From assembly GCF_023520795.1 (NCBI RefSeq), contig NZ_CP046605.1, forward strand, positions 1,657,438-1,721,437: a DNA stretch of 64,000 bases, given 5' to 3'. Position numbers and translations under genes: made by a program. Each line of letters opens with the position of its first letter. Position 1 is the first letter of the stretch. Positions 26,766-36,041 of this stretch are shown here, piece after piece. Below the pieces are notes generated by a model. The model was not told the DNA's origin. It saw nothing but the letters and a program-made list of their open reading frames with translations, and did no database searches. This stretch comes from Corynebacterium accolens. GTDB lineage: Bacteria; Actinomycetota; Actinomycetes; Mycobacteriales; Mycobacteriaceae.

Positions 26766-28295
26766 CTAACGGCGATTGAGCTGTTCTGCCACGCGCCACA
26801 GGCGCTGGGCATTCGAAGATTTCACGAGGACGACGTCCTTGGCCGCGCGCGCGGACCAGTCCTCCACCCCGGCAGGGGCTACCCGGAGGATATTTTCTAC
26901 GGCCGCCGTGGCGGCCTCAATATCGGGGCAGAGTTCGGTCTGGATGCCGTGCGCGTGCGCGGCCTCCACCATGGCTACGGTATGCGCTCCCTCTCCTACC
27001 GCAACGAGGTGATTCACGTGGTACTTAGAGAGCACCGATCCTAGGATGCGGTGGGCTTCGACGGCCTCGCCGCCGAGCTCGCCCATCTCCCCCAGCACCG
27101 CGATGGAGCGGGCATCCGGGCGGGCCGCGGAGGTATAGGCCAAAGCGGCAATCGCCGCGTGCATCGAATCCGGGTTGGCATTATAGGAGTCATCGATGAC
27201 GGTGACGCCATCGCGGCGGGTGCGCACGTCCATGCGGTGCGCCGAGCTCGTCTGGTGTCCGCTGAGCGCCCGCGCGGCAACTGTGGGTTCCACGCCCGAT
27301 TCGATGGCCGCCGCGGCCGCGGCCAGGGCGTTGGAGACCTGGTGCTTGCCAAAGACCTGCAGCTTAATGCTCATCGGCTCCACGCCGGGGGCGTGGAAGG
27401 TAAAGGACGGGCGAGCGACATCGTCAAGCTCGATGTCTGTTGCGTAGTACTGCGCATCCGCGGCTTGCGGGCGATTGGCGGAATAATAGACCACCTTGGC
27501 CTGCGTGCGCGGTGCCATCGAGGCGACGAAGGGATCGTCCGCATTCAGGACCGCTACCCCGCCGTCTGCCGCGGCTGGCAGGGCCTCAATGAGCTCGCCC
27601 TTGGCCTGGGCGATATTTTCACGCGAACCAAACTCACCCAGGTGCGCGGTGCCCACGTTGAGCACCACGCCCACCGTCGGGGCCGTGATCTCGGTCAGAT
27701 GGCGAATATGGCCAATCCCGCGCGCGGACATTTCCGCCACGAGGAAGCGCGTGTGCTCATCGCAGCGCAGGGCGGTATAGGGAAGGCCCACCTCGTTATT
27801 GAAGGAGCCGGGTGGGGCGACGGTTTCGCCCTCGGCGCGGAAGATGGTAGCCAGCAAATCCTTGGTGGAGGTCTTGCCCGCGGAGCCGGTAACGCCGACG
27901 ATATCCAAGCCCTGTTCCGCGGCGAGGCGGGAGGTCACCTCGCGCGCGAGATTGGATAATGCCCCAATCACAGCGGCGGCGGAGCCATCCTCATCATTGG
28001 CATAAATATCGGCATTGGCGGCATCCCCGGTCACGCGGCCTTGGGGCTTGACGATGATCGCTGGTACCCCCACCGGCCGAGCGGCCAGCACGGCTACGGC
28101 GCCCTGCTCTATGGCTTTTTCGGCAAAATCATGGCCATCGACGCGGGCACCGGGTAGGGCTACGAACAAGCTGCCGCTGGTGACCTTGCGCGAATCAAAC
28201 TCCACGAAGCCGGTCACGCGCTCATCGGGATCATCAACGCTATCCAGGCTACCGCCGGTTATCGCGGCGATATCTCCAATAGAAAGTGGAATCAT
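26766..28295 (-). CDS. murF: UDP-MurNAc-tripeptide-D-Ala-D-Ala ligase
   Basis: 509 aa. Adds the D-Ala-D-Ala dipeptide. The ATP loop is GVTGSAGKTSTKDLLA (about residue 138), and the C-terminal domain contains VTVIDDSYNANPDSMHAA. The start has AAGGAG 8-13 nt upstream and begins 2 bp after the murE stop, so the two are coupled. Confidence 0.97.
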   Translation of the reverse strand: MIPLSIGDIAAITGGSLDSVDDPDERVTGFVEFDSRKVTSGSLFVALPGARVDGHDFAEKAIEQGAVAVLAARPVGVPAIIVKPQGRVTGDAANADIYANDEDGSAAAVIGALSNLAREVTSRLAAEQGLDIVGVTGSAGKTSTKDLLATIFRAEGETVAPPGSFNNEVGLPYTALRCDEHTRFLVAEMSARGIGHIRHLTEITAPTVGVVLNVGTAHLGEFGSRENIAQAKGELIEALPAAADGGVAVLNADDPFVASMAPRTQAKVVYYSANRPQAADAQYYATDIELDDVARPSFTFHAPGVEPMSIKLQVFGKHQVSNALAAAAAAIESGVEPTVAARALSGHQTSSAHRMDVRTRRDGVTVIDDSYNANPDSMHAAIAALAYTSAARPDARSIAVLGEMGELGGEAVEAHRILGSVLSKYHVNHLVAVGEGAHTVAMVEAAHAHGIQTELCPDIEAATAAVENILRVAPAGVEDWSARAAKDVVLVKSSNAQRLWRVAEQLNRR

Positions 28296-28297
28296 TA

Positions 28298-29833
28298 CTA
28301 CTCCTTCGTATCCCTAAGAGTATCGCGATGCGCCGTTCCCGCCAGCTTTTCCTCAATGGCGCGCGCCATTTCCTCTCGGTCATCAAAGTGCAGGGTGCGC
28401 TCGCCCACGAGCTGGCCTACCTCGTGGCCCTTGCCGACGACGATGATGGCATCGCCCGGCTGCGCCCAATCCACCACTTCATCGATGGCGCGTGCGCGCG
28501 AGCCCTGCTCCCGAATATCGGCATCCGGCGCAGCCCGGCGAGCGCCTTCAATGACCGCCGCGCGGATTGCGGCTGGGTCCTCGGTGCGCGGATTATCATC
28601 GGTCACCACCGTAAGATCCGCCCGGGTGGCCGCAGCCTCTCCCATAATCGGGCGCTTGGTGCTATCGCGATCACCGCCGGCGCCCACGACGACGCCCACG
28701 CGCCCGGAGGTGCCCTCCAATTGCAGGCGCAGGGTATCGAGCACCGCCGCGATGGCTGCGGGCTTGTGGGCATAATCCACCACGGCCACGAAGTCTTGTC
28801 CGCGGTCGATCCTTTCCATGCGCCCGGGAACGGCGACGTTTTCCACGCCGGTCAAAAAGACCTGTGGGTCTTCGCCCACCGCAGTAGCCATCCCTAGGGC
28901 GAGCGCGGCATTGGCGATATTGAATTCGCCGGGCAGCGGCAGCCGGAAGGAATAGTCGGTGCCATCTAGGTTGAGGTCAACCTCCTGTGCACCGGTAGCC
29001 TCAGTAGCCGTCTGCCGGGCGGAGATCGTGGCATCGCCTGTACGCGTTGCCACCGTCGTTACCGGGGCGCCCGCATCTTTCACCATTCCGCGCAGGCGCT
29101 CGCCCCACTCATCATCAACGCAGATGACCGCGCGCTGGGCGGCCTGCTCTCCCAAAAATAGCCGGGACTTGGCCGAAAAGTACTCTTCCATCGTGGGATG
29201 GAAATCCAAGTGGTCTTGGCTAAGGTTGCTGAAGCCAGCCACGGCAAAGTTGGTTCCGCGCACGCGGCCGAGCTCCAAGGCGTGGGAGGAGACCTCCATG
29301 ACCACGTGGGTCACGCCCTCTTCCTTCATGCGGGCGAAAAGCTCTTGCAGCCGTGGGGCTTCCGGCGTGGTCAAGGAGGTAGGCACCGGCGTGCGATTGA
29401 TGCGGGTGCCGGTGGTGCCGATAAGGCCTACGGAGTGCCCGGCCTGCAATAGACCAGCTTCGAGGAGGTAGCTAGTCGTGGTCTTGCCGGAGGTGCCGGT
29501 AATACCCAAGACCGTGAGATCGCGGGTGGGGTGTCCGTAGATTTCTGCCGCAATCGGGCCTAAGACGGCGCGGATATCGTCTACCACGATGATCGGGCGG
29601 GTCTCGTTGGCCTGGCGGAGGTGGTCGAGCCCGGGGGCATCGGTAAGCACCGCGCCCGCCTTGGTATCCCCGACGAACTGCGCGCCATGCACGCGCGTGC
29701 CGGGAAGGGCCGCAAATAACGCGCCTTCGGGGAGGCTGGCGGAATCCAAGCCGCACGCGCTGACCTCAACGGTACCATCACCGATGACGCGTCCGTGCGA
29801 AAGCTGCGCAAGTTTTTCTAAGGAAACAGACAT
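28298..29833 (-). CDS. murE: UDP-MurNAc-L-Ala-D-Glu-meso-diaminopimelate ligase
   Basis: 511 aa. Adds the third amino acid of the stem peptide. The ATP loop is GITGTSGKTTTSYLL (about residue 115). The substrate-selecting motif TDDNPRTEDP contains DNPR, the marker for meso-diaminopimelate, which agrees with corynebacterial peptidoglycan. The RBS AGGAGC is before the ATG at 29833, 9 bp after the pbpB stop. Confidence 0.97.
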   Translation of the reverse strand: MSVSLEKLAQLSHGRVIGDGTVEVSACGLDSASLPEGALFAALPGTRVHGAQFVGDTKAGAVLTDAPGLDHLRQANETRPIIVVDDIRAVLGPIAAEIYGHPTRDLTVLGITGTSGKTTTSYLLEAGLLQAGHSVGLIGTTGTRINRTPVPTSLTTPEAPRLQELFARMKEEGVTHVVMEVSSHALELGRVRGTNFAVAGFSNLSQDHLDFHPTMEEYFSAKSRLFLGEQAAQRAVICVDDEWGERLRGMVKDAGAPVTTVATRTGDATISARQTATEATGAQEVDLNLDGTDYSFRLPLPGEFNIANAALALGMATAVGEDPQVFLTGVENVAVPGRMERIDRGQDFVAVVDYAHKPAAIAAVLDTLRLQLEGTSGRVGVVVGAGGDRDSTKRPIMGEAAATRADLTVVTDDNPRTEDPAAIRAAVIEGARRAAPDADIREQGSRARAIDEVVDWAQPGDAIIVVGKGHEVGQLVGERTLHFDDREEMARAIEEKLAGTAHRDTLRDTKE

Positions 29834-29842
29834 TTCAAGCTC

Positions 29843-31795
29843 CTATTGTTCCCGCAGGGTCATCCGCGGCGCTGGTTTCGAGGTGGGAATATTATCGCGA
29901 TTGAGCAGCCAGGAAGAGATATCCCGGAAGATGGGAGCCGCGGACTGGCCGCCGCCATTGTCTTCCACGCCGGACTTGGGCTCATCGAGCATGACTGCGA
30001 CGACGAATCGTGGGTCATCGGCAGGCGCAATGCCCGCAAAGGTGATCCAGTAGGCGGAATTAGAATACGCCCCGGAATTGGGATCCACCTTTTGGGCGGT
30101 GCCGGTCTTGCCGGAGAGCTGGTAGCCGTCCAATTGGGCATTCGCAGCCGTACCGTTTTGCACGCCAGCATCGTCATCTTGGAAGACGGCGCGGAACATA
30201 TCCACCGCAGTCTTGGCGGTTTCCTTGTCCACTACCTGGGTCTTTTTTGGCTCAGGTAGCTTTTCCGTCTCGCCGTCGGGATCTTTGATCTCGTCAATGA
30301 TGCGCGGTTCGATGCGCTCGCCGCCGTTGGCCAATGCTTGGTACACACTCGCCATCTGTAGCGTCGTCCACGCCTGGCCCTGGCCGATGGGCAGGTTGGC
30401 AAAGGTACCACCCGACCACTGCTCTTGATCTGGCACCGTGCCGGCGGATTCATTGGGCAACTCAACGCCCGTGGTCGCGCCCAAGCCGAACTTCTTCAAG
30501 TACTCCGCATACTTCTCGGGCCCAAGCTTATCCGCGATCATCAAGGTGCCCACGTTGGAGGATTTACCAAAGATGCCGGTGGTGGTATACGGCTCGGTGC
30601 CGTGAGGCCAGGCATCGTTGACGGTCACGCCAGCCATGTCGATGGAGCCTGGAACCTGGTGCACCTCATCCGGCGTGGTAATGCCCTCTTGCAGAGCTGC
30701 CGCCGCCGTCACTATCTTGGCCACGGAACCCGGCTCATACGGGTGGGAAATGCTGCGGTTCTCGAAGTCCTTGCCCTCCTTGAGCTGGTCTTCGATATTC
30801 TTATTCGGATCCACCGTATCGGTATTAGCCATAGCGAGCACCTGGCCCGTCGCGGCATCAAGCACCACGGCCTCGGCACCCTCTGCCTGGGAATTGGCCT
30901 TGGCCTTTTCCAGCTTTTGCTGGACGTAGGTCTGCAGATCCAAATCCAGGGTGAGGGTGACATCGCGGCCATCGACGGCATCCACGACATCGCGTAGGGT
31001 GCCGGGGATAACCTGCCCGTCGGTGGAGACATCCTCCGTGGACTGCCCATCGATGCCGGTTAATTCGGTATCGCGGGCCGCCTCAAAGCCGAATTGGCCG
31101 TGGCCATCCATAGAGACCTTGCCCACGACGTTTTCTGCAATCGCCCCGTTTGGGTACTGGCGGATATCTTGCCGGTCCGCCGCCACACCGTGGTACTTAT
31201 TGGAAATCTCTACGGCGACATCCGGGTCCACATTGCGGACCAGGACCTCGTACTGCGTATCGGCCTTGAGCTTGTTTTTAATATCGCTCGCATCGACCTT
31301 GGAGGCAGAGGCACCCGAATCCTCAATCATCTTCGGGATGCCCTCAGCCATCTCCTTGAGCTTGTCCTCCATTTGTTTGGTGAGGTACTCATCTTTTTTG
31401 CTCTCATCCATGCCCTCGAGTTTTCCCTCGGATGTGGCTTCCATCTTCGCCTGCTCTTTGAGTTCATCGCGCAGGCGCGTGGGAGAGACAGTCAAGGAAC
31501 GAGACTTCATTGTATAGGCCAAACGCTGGCCATCCCGGTCCAATATCTCTCCCCTGCGGGCCGGGTCAATATAGACACGTTCGCGCTGAGTGACGGCTTT
31601 TGCCGCAAGGTCCGGACCCCAGACCAATTGCACCCACGCAAGGCGGCCGCCCAAAGCGACGGTGGCGACGACAACACAGGTCAAAATGATGCGCAGGCGC
31701 TGGCGCATGATCGCTTTTTGGGGCACAACAGAGCTAGCAGCACGGCGTGGCCGCGGACGGTACCCACGGTTGCCACCATTATTCGGTGCAGTCAC
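29843..31795 (-). CDS. pbpB: Septal class B penicillin-binding protein (PBP3/FtsI)
   Basis: 650-aa transpeptidase of the divisome. A basic N-terminus and one TM (LRIILTCVVVATVALGGRL, about 32-50) are followed by the dimerisation domain (about 70-270) and the transpeptidase domain with SxxK (EPGSVAKIVTAAAAL), SxN (GKSSNVGTLM) and KTG (LSGKTGTAQK). No PASTA domains are present, unlike some actinobacterial PBPs. The residues between SVAK and SSN contain the conserved TPDEV region. The start is a GTG at 31795 after GAAGGTGAC. It works with FtsW in septal synthesis and is the beta-lactam target. Confidence 0.96.
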   Translation of the reverse strand: MTAPNNGGNRGYRPRPRRAASSVVPQKAIMRQRLRIILTCVVVATVALGGRLAWVQLVWGPDLAAKAVTQRERVYIDPARRGEILDRDGQRLAYTMKSRSLTVSPTRLRDELKEQAKMEATSEGKLEGMDESKKDEYLTKQMEDKLKEMAEGIPKMIEDSGASASKVDASDIKNKLKADTQYEVLVRNVDPDVAVEISNKYHGVAADRQDIRQYPNGAIAENVVGKVSMDGHGQFGFEAARDTELTGIDGQSTEDVSTDGQVIPGTLRDVVDAVDGRDVTLTLDLDLQTYVQQKLEKAKANSQAEGAEAVVLDAATGQVLAMANTDTVDPNKNIEDQLKEGKDFENRSISHPYEPGSVAKIVTAAAALQEGITTPDEVHQVPGSIDMAGVTVNDAWPHGTEPYTTTGIFGKSSNVGTLMIADKLGPEKYAEYLKKFGLGATTGVELPNESAGTVPDQEQWSGGTFANLPIGQGQAWTTLQMASVYQALANGGERIEPRIIDEIKDPDGETEKLPEPKKTQVVDKETAKTAVDMFRAVFQDDDAGVQNGTAANAQLDGYQLSGKTGTAQKVDPNSGAYSNSAYWITFAGIAPADDPRFVVAVMLDEPKSGVEDNGGGQSAAPIFRDISSWLLNRDNIPTSKPAPRMTLREQ

Positions 31796-31919
31796 GGTGC
31801 TCAGTCACCTTCCCTTCGCCGCCACAGGTTCTTGCGTGTATCGATTGTGCCCTACAAGATGGGCAATGCCCGCGCTACCACGCGCGAGCACAGAGAATTT
31901 CACCACTTATTCTGTCCGT

Positions 31920-32750
31920 TTAATCAGCCTGGCTGGTGTACGGCGCGCGGGCGGGAAGGTTGGGGCGATTATCGTCTGCGCTATCGCGATTATCGGCGTC
32001 ATCGCCTCCGCGTTGCTCATCCCGGTTTTCGTCCGCATCGTTGCCGCGGGCATGTTGCTGCTGTCCGCGCGGCACGGCGTTGAGGGAATCAGACATCCCC
32101 TCCGTATCCTTCGGGTCGCTCGAGGCTTGGCCCGGGCGGATGGGTTCACCGTTGACATCGATAAGCTTTTCCGTATCCGGGGTGCCTTCGCGCTTGGCGA
32201 TGATCTCACCATCCCCGCCGACCTCCGTCACGCCGGGTTGCTTGGGCACGGCCATGCCCAATTCATCCGCGCGGCGGGCAATATCCGCCGAGGAGCTTAA
32301 GTTTTCTGCGTCTCGGTTGAGCGACTCGATCTGGTTATCCAACTGCGATTCCTGCACCGTCAGCTGCTGAATTTTAAACGTCTGCGAGGTGGACAAACCA
32401 GATAGCCACATGGCCAGCGCTACCCCGCCGATGACCAAGGTAACGGCCAAGACTGCAACGCGGGTAAAAGCATTATTCTGCTTCGTCTGCTGTTGCACCC
32501 GCCGTCCGCGGAAGCTGACGACCTGCTTCGAGCCAAGCCGCTTCGCCCCGCGGTGCGGAACCCGGGTACGGCTAGGAGCCGTCCGCCGCGCCGTGTTCCC
32601 GGTAGCCCTAGTGGCGGTGCGCTCGCGCACAGCGGTAGGCGCTCCTGTGTCGATTCCGGTGGTGAAGTCTCGGCTGGCGCCCATGCTGCGAGTGGCCTCT
32701 CTGTCGCGGCTGTCCGTTATGTGCTGGTTTCGGCGTGGGATGGTGCTCAT
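31920..32750 (-). CDS. ftsL: FtsL-like divisome membrane protein
   Basis: 276 aa. A long Arg/Thr-rich disordered cytoplasmic region (about 1-90) precedes one TM ([19 protein letters not shown], about 96-114), a short coiled coil ([18 protein letters not shown]) and a hydrophilic tail rich in Asp/Arg/Asn (about 195-276). The position between rsmH and pbpB and the short coiled coil directly after the TM identify it as the FtsL position; sequence similarity across phyla is low. The start codon overlaps the rsmH stop by 4 bases. Confidence 0.85.
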   Translation of the reverse strand: MSTIPRRNQHITDSRDREATRSMGASRDFTTGIDTGAPTAVRERTATRATGNTARRTAPSRTRVPHRGAKRLGSKQVVSFRGRRVQQQTKQNNAFTRVAVLAVTLVIGGVALAMWLSGLSTSQTFKIQQLTVQESQLDNQIESLNRDAENLSSSADIARRADELGMAVPKQPGVTEVGGDGEIIAKREGTPDTEKLIDVNGEPIRPGQASSDPKDTEGMSDSLNAVPRGQQQHARGNDADENRDEQRGGDDADNRDSADDNRPNLPARAPYTSQAD

Positions 32751-33787
32751 TTCTTGCCTCCCGGTGGTAAAAATTCTGGCGTGCCTTCAAGACGTTCAAG
32801 GGCACGCACGCGCACCGACGCGGCGCGGGAATTTTCTTCTACCTCCGCCGCGGATGCCTTTTCGGCTCCGCGGGTGACCGTGGCGAATTCCGGTGCGGTG
32901 CCCGGCAGGTCCATCGGCAAGCCAGCAGGCGTGGTGGACGTAGAAAGGTCCTTGAATGCTGCCTTTACGAGGCGGTCTTCTAAAGACTGGTAGCTCATAA
33001 AAACCGCGCGCGCCCCAATGGAAAGCGCACTGGTGATTACGGGAAGCACATTTTCAATGGCCTCCAACTCGCGGTTGACCTCTACCCGCAGCGCCTGGAA
33101 CGTGCGCTTTGCCGGGTGTCCACCCGTGCGTCGCGTTGCCGCCGGGATGGTCGAGTAAAGAAGCTCCACCAGGCGGCCCGAGGTGCTAAACGGTTCCTTC
33201 TCGCGCTCCTTGAGCACGGCGGAGGCAATCTTTCCCGCGAAACGCTCGTCACCATAGGTCTTGAGAATCCGCGCCAAGTCCCCGTGCGAATACGTATTGA
33301 GCACATCAGCGGCGGTAAGTCCATGGCTCGGATCCATCCGCATATCCAGCGGTGCGTCCGTCTTATAGGCAAAGCCGCGCTCTGCCTGATCCAGCTGCAT
33401 GGAAGAAACGCCCAAATCGAAGAGGGCTCCCGCAATACCGTGGGCGCGGGCAGCATCAAAGATATCGCCCTCGCCCTGGGCAATCGCGGTACCCAGCTCA
33501 TCGAAGCGTGCATTGACCGCGCAAAAACGCGGGCTGAAGGGCTCTAGCCTCGCCGAAGCATTCTGCAATGCCTGCTCATCGCGGTCCACACCGATAACGC
33601 GTGCCTGCGGAAAGGTCTGGAGGAAGTACTCGCTGTGGCCGCCGGCACCTAAGGTGGCATCGACAAGCACAGCCTGCGAGCCCGCAGCCTCTACCCCGGG
33701 GCGCAGGAGCTCCGCCATGCGCTCGCGCATGACCGGCACATGGCCGTGGTTATCCGCCACATCGTAATTAAGGTTAGTTGTAGCCAT
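32747..33787 (-). CDS. rsmH: 16S rRNA (cytosine-N4) methyltransferase RsmH
   Basis: 346 aa from the ATG at 33787 with GGGGAG upstream; the open frame reaches 33940 but the extra 51 residues are not family-like. It methylates C1402 of 16S rRNA. The SAM-binding motif is [16 protein letters not shown] with [49 protein letters not shown] and [20 protein letters not shown] are family blocks. Confidence 0.96.
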   Translation of the reverse strand: MATTNLNYDVADNHGHVPVMRERMAELLRPGVEAAGSQAVLVDATLGAGGHSEYFLQTFPQARVIGVDRDEQALQNASARLEPFSPRFCAVNARFDELGTAIAQGEGDIFDAARAHGIAGALFDLGVSSMQLDQAERGFAYKTDAPLDMRMDPSHGLTAADVLNTYSHGDLARILKTYGDERFAGKIASAVLKEREKEPFSTSGRLVELLYSTIPAATRRTGGHPAKRTFQALRVEVNRELEAIENVLPVITSALSIGARAVFMSYQSLEDRLVKAAFKDLSTSTTPAGLPMDLPGTAPEFATVTRGAEKASAAEVEENSRAASVRVRALERLEGTPEFLPPGGKK

Positions 33788-33866
33788 GTCTCCCCGCGTC
33801 CCCCTTTCTGATTTCCGCTGTGCAGGACTTCCTATCGTGGAAAGCACGACGAGTGCATATAGGGCC

Positions 33867-33925
33867 CTGTCCGAGGCAGGTTTCTGATATCGGGGAAGTA
33901 CACCAGAATCATCCGCCTCGGACAG
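33867..33925 (-). repeat. 11-bp perfect inverted repeat in the mraZ-rsmH interval
   Basis: CTGTCCGAGGC (33867-33877) and GCCTCGGACAG (33915-33925) are separated by 37 nt in the 168-bp stretch between mraZ and rsmH. In RNA they would form a long-looped stem just after mraZ, about 80 nt before the rsmH start. It has no U tract, so it is more likely a processing, pausing or regulatory structure than a terminator. Confidence 0.6.
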
Positions 33926-33955
33926 AGTCCTTACACGCACTCGAGATGCGGGCGC

Positions 33956-34390
33956 TTACAGCAAGCCCGCAAGTACGTCATCGGCATCTGCTGCCGAATA
34001 AGCATCTTCAGTTTGCGATTGATACTCAGCCCACGCGGCTGCATCCCAAATTTCGAGGAAATCTACCGAGCCAACCACCACGCACTCTTTGGACAAACCC
34101 GCGTACTCACGGTGGCCTGCGGACAAGGTGATGCGACCATGCCCGTCGGGCCGCTGTTCGTCCGCACTTGCAGCCAAGTTACGAATGAAAGCGCGCGCTT
34201 CCGGATTGGTTCGAGAAACCGCCGCAGCCTTCCGTGCGCGTTCGGCGAACTCTTCGCGCGGGTACACGGCCAAAGAATGGTCCTGCCCCTTGGTAACCAT
34301 CAGGCCACCGGCGAGCTCGTCGCGAAATTTTGCAGGAAGCGTTAAGCGCCCTTTGTCATCAAGTTTCGGAGTGTAGGTTCCGAGAAACAT
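33956..34390 (-). CDS. mraZ: Transcriptional regulator MraZ
   Basis: 144 aa. Contains the two AbrB-like SpoVT half-domains: [20 protein letters not shown] with [12 protein letters not shown]-type text in the first, and [18 protein letters not shown] in the second. The ATG at 34390 has GAGGAAGG upstream. MraZ forms rings that bind tandem TGGG-containing boxes upstream of its own operon; such boxes are abundant here. It is the first gene of the dcw cluster. Confidence 0.95.
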   Translation of the reverse strand: MFLGTYTPKLDDKGRLTLPAKFRDELAGGLMVTKGQDHSLAVYPREEFAERARKAAAVSRTNPEARAFIRNLAASADEQRPDGHGRITLSAGHREYAGLSKECVVVGSVDFLEIWDAAAWAEYQSQTEDAYSAADADDVLAGLL

Positions 34391-34777
34391 CCCGGCGTCC
34401 ACCTTCCTCACTCGACAACTCCGGATTCCCTCACGTCAGAAGAGAGTTTTTCAACCCCATTCCTCCGCTGCGCCCCACTCTACCCCACTTTCCCCCACAT
34501 GCCCCACTTAAATCGCCATATTCTCAGCAACACAAAAAGTATGCGCAGTTAAAAGGGTGTTTTTCCGGTGGGAAGAAATCCCGCGCCCCACCTTGACAAC
34601 CCCGAAAATCCACCCCTTTAGCCCCACTTACAACATCAAGATCGCCCCACCTCATACATCACTTACAGCGCAATGCCTGCATATTGGACCTGCTACTGTC
34701 CTCTACCACCCACAATCCCCCACCGCGCCGCGGTTTTGGTCAGAAGGTGGGGCAAAGTGGGGAATTTTGGTAAGGCG
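34391..34777 (-). promoter_or_regulatory. dcw operon control region with GTGGGG boxes (MraZ sites)
   Basis: On the minus strand four GTGGGG hexamers (complement at 34473-34478, 34483-34488, 34493-34498, 34502-34507) follow one another with periods of 10, 10 and 9 bp, about 85-115 bp before the mraZ start. Further copies lie at 34586, 34622 and 34645 (same orientation) and at 34747 and 34757 (opposite orientation, 10 bp apart). This is the form of MraZ operators (TGGGN repeats at helical spacing). The core promoter was not located with confidence. Confidence 0.7.
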
Positions 34778-34814
34778 TAAAAAATCCCCAGCCACCCTTC
34801 CTGGTGACTGGGGA
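34778..34814 (-). terminator. Terminator of the DUF3040 gene
   Basis: On the minus strand CCCCAGTCACC ... GGGTGGCTGGGG followed by ATTTTTT, about 20 nt after the stop at 34831. A typical intrinsic terminator. Confidence 0.88.
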
Positions 34815-34830
34815 AATGGAAAGTTCGCGG

Positions 34831-35232
34831 CTAGCTTTCTTCAAAGCGCCGACGGAAGTTTTCTTCCAGCTTGCTGCCTACCCCACTATTACGAGACGAG
34901 GCTGCCTTCTTTGACCGCCCATTGGTGGACTTTTTCTTTCCGCCACCAGCAGGCCGATCGCCCCGGAGCATCCACACGCCGGAAGCGAACATGACTAAGA
35001 ACCCGGCGATGGACAACGCAATAAACCACAAGCTTTGCTGCGCCAAGGCCACGCCGCCAACAAGCATGCACAGACCAACCACGATGAGCGCAATCCCACG
35101 CAGCGTAACTGCGCCGCCGGAACCGCCGATCGAGGTAGATTCAGACACAGAAGCGCCAAATTTAGGATCGTCCGCTAATAACGATTCCTCTATTTCACGG
35201 AGCGTGCGTTGCTCCTGCTCAGAAAGAGACAC
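34831..35232 (-). CDS. DUF3040 membrane protein
   Basis: 133 aa using the GTG at 35232, preceded by GGAGGAATA; this gives the family start VSLSEQEQRTLREIEESLLAD. The open frame runs to 35334 without a better start. After the soluble N-terminal helix and a Gly/Ser-rich stretch come two TMs (IALIVVGLCMLVGGVAL and SLWFIALSIAGFLVMFASG), then a basic tail. The role is unknown. Conserved position just upstream of mraZ in mycobacteria and corynebacteria. Confidence 0.88.
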   Translation of the reverse strand: MSLSEQEQRTLREIEESLLADDPKFGASVSESTSIGGSGGAVTLRGIALIVVGLCMLVGGVALAQQSLWFIALSIAGFLVMFASGVWMLRGDRPAGGGKKKSTNGRSKKAASSRNSGVGSKLEENFRRRFEES

Positions 35233-35362
35233 TATTCCTCCAACTAGGGACTGGGCTTCGGCCGATATATCTTCTACCAATACTAACGTCCAGAGTAACC
35301 AGTATGTTCCCCAAAAGGTAGTTATTCCCCTCAACAGTGATTATGGCGCCGCTATGCTGCTG

Positions 35363-35806
35363 CTATGCCGCAAAGGATCCCAGAATCGTCTCGGCTTCAC
35401 TCTCATCTAAAAATTGCGCCGCCTGCTGCATTAACCCGTAGACATATTCCTCATCCGGCGTTGCATCCAAGCCAGACGCCACCCGGGCACGGGTACGAGA
35501 GTAGGACTTAAAAGCCTCGGCCCACTGCTTTTCCTCGGCCCCCACCAAAGCCAAGCGGTCCCACGCGCTCGTTGGCAGACGCCGGCGGCGAGAGACCACC
35601 GATACAGCTACTCGCGCACCCGCCGTACGCAATGCGGACTGATAAGCCACCTCCAGCGCCTGGTCAAAGCGACCATCCGCCGCATATCCCCTCGCCCGAT
35701 CCAGAAGCTCGCGAGCCTGGAAAAGAAAGTGGGCCCGCTTCGCGCCCTGCTTGCCAGCAAAGCGACCGGTAGAGCGGGACTGCGTTGCCGAAATAATCTG
35801 TGCCAT
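35363..35806 (-). CDS. SAV_6107-family HEPN-domain protein
   Basis: 147 aa, all-helical. The N-terminal LFQARELLDRARGYAADGRF followed by QALEVAYQSALRTAGARVAV is the SAV_6107 HEPN pattern, conserved in actinobacteria at this position. HEPN folds often occur in RNases and toxin systems, but the usual catalytic R-x4-6-H motif is not evident here, so a nuclease activity should not be assumed. The RBS AGGAG is 8 nt before the ATG. Three TGTTCGA heptamers lie in its upstream region. Confidence 0.82.
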   Translation of the reverse strand: MAQIISATQSRSTGRFAGKQGAKRAHFLFQARELLDRARGYAADGRFDQALEVAYQSALRTAGARVAVSVVSRRRRLPTSAWDRLALVGAEEKQWAEAFKSYSRTRARVASGLDATPDEEYVYGLMQQAAQFLDESEAETILGSFAA

Positions 35807-35840
35807 TGTTTTTCTCCTGTACTGCGCTAATAACTAACCG

Positions 35841-35961
35841 TGTTCGATTGCCGCTCACTTTAAGCAGCCAACCGGACATCCACCCCCTAGTCTAGTTCAC
35901 CTGTTCGAATTACTCAAGAGTTTTACCAGTCATAACTGCCTACAAATCGAACACAGTTCGA
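35841..35961 (-). promoter_or_regulatory. LexA-like half-site cluster
   Basis: TGTTCGA occurs at 35841-35847 and 35902-35908 on the plus strand and at 35947-35953 on the minus strand. The last belongs to TCGAAC-ACA-GTTCGA (35947-35961), a perfect inverted repeat resembling an actinobacterial SOS box but with a 3-nt rather than the usual 4-nt centre. It lies between the divergent HEPN and GNAT genes. Confidence 0.45.
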
Positions 35962-36041
35962 AATCCCTTAGGGCTCGATGGAATAACCCCGCCCCCACCC
36001 TTGTCCGCCGGTGGACATGCGTATCTGGTGTGATAGATACC

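Noticed and set aside
33788-33940. 51-codon extension of rsmH
   Set aside because: Covers the inverted repeat in the leader, has no family similarity, and the ATG at 33787 has a good GGGGAG site.
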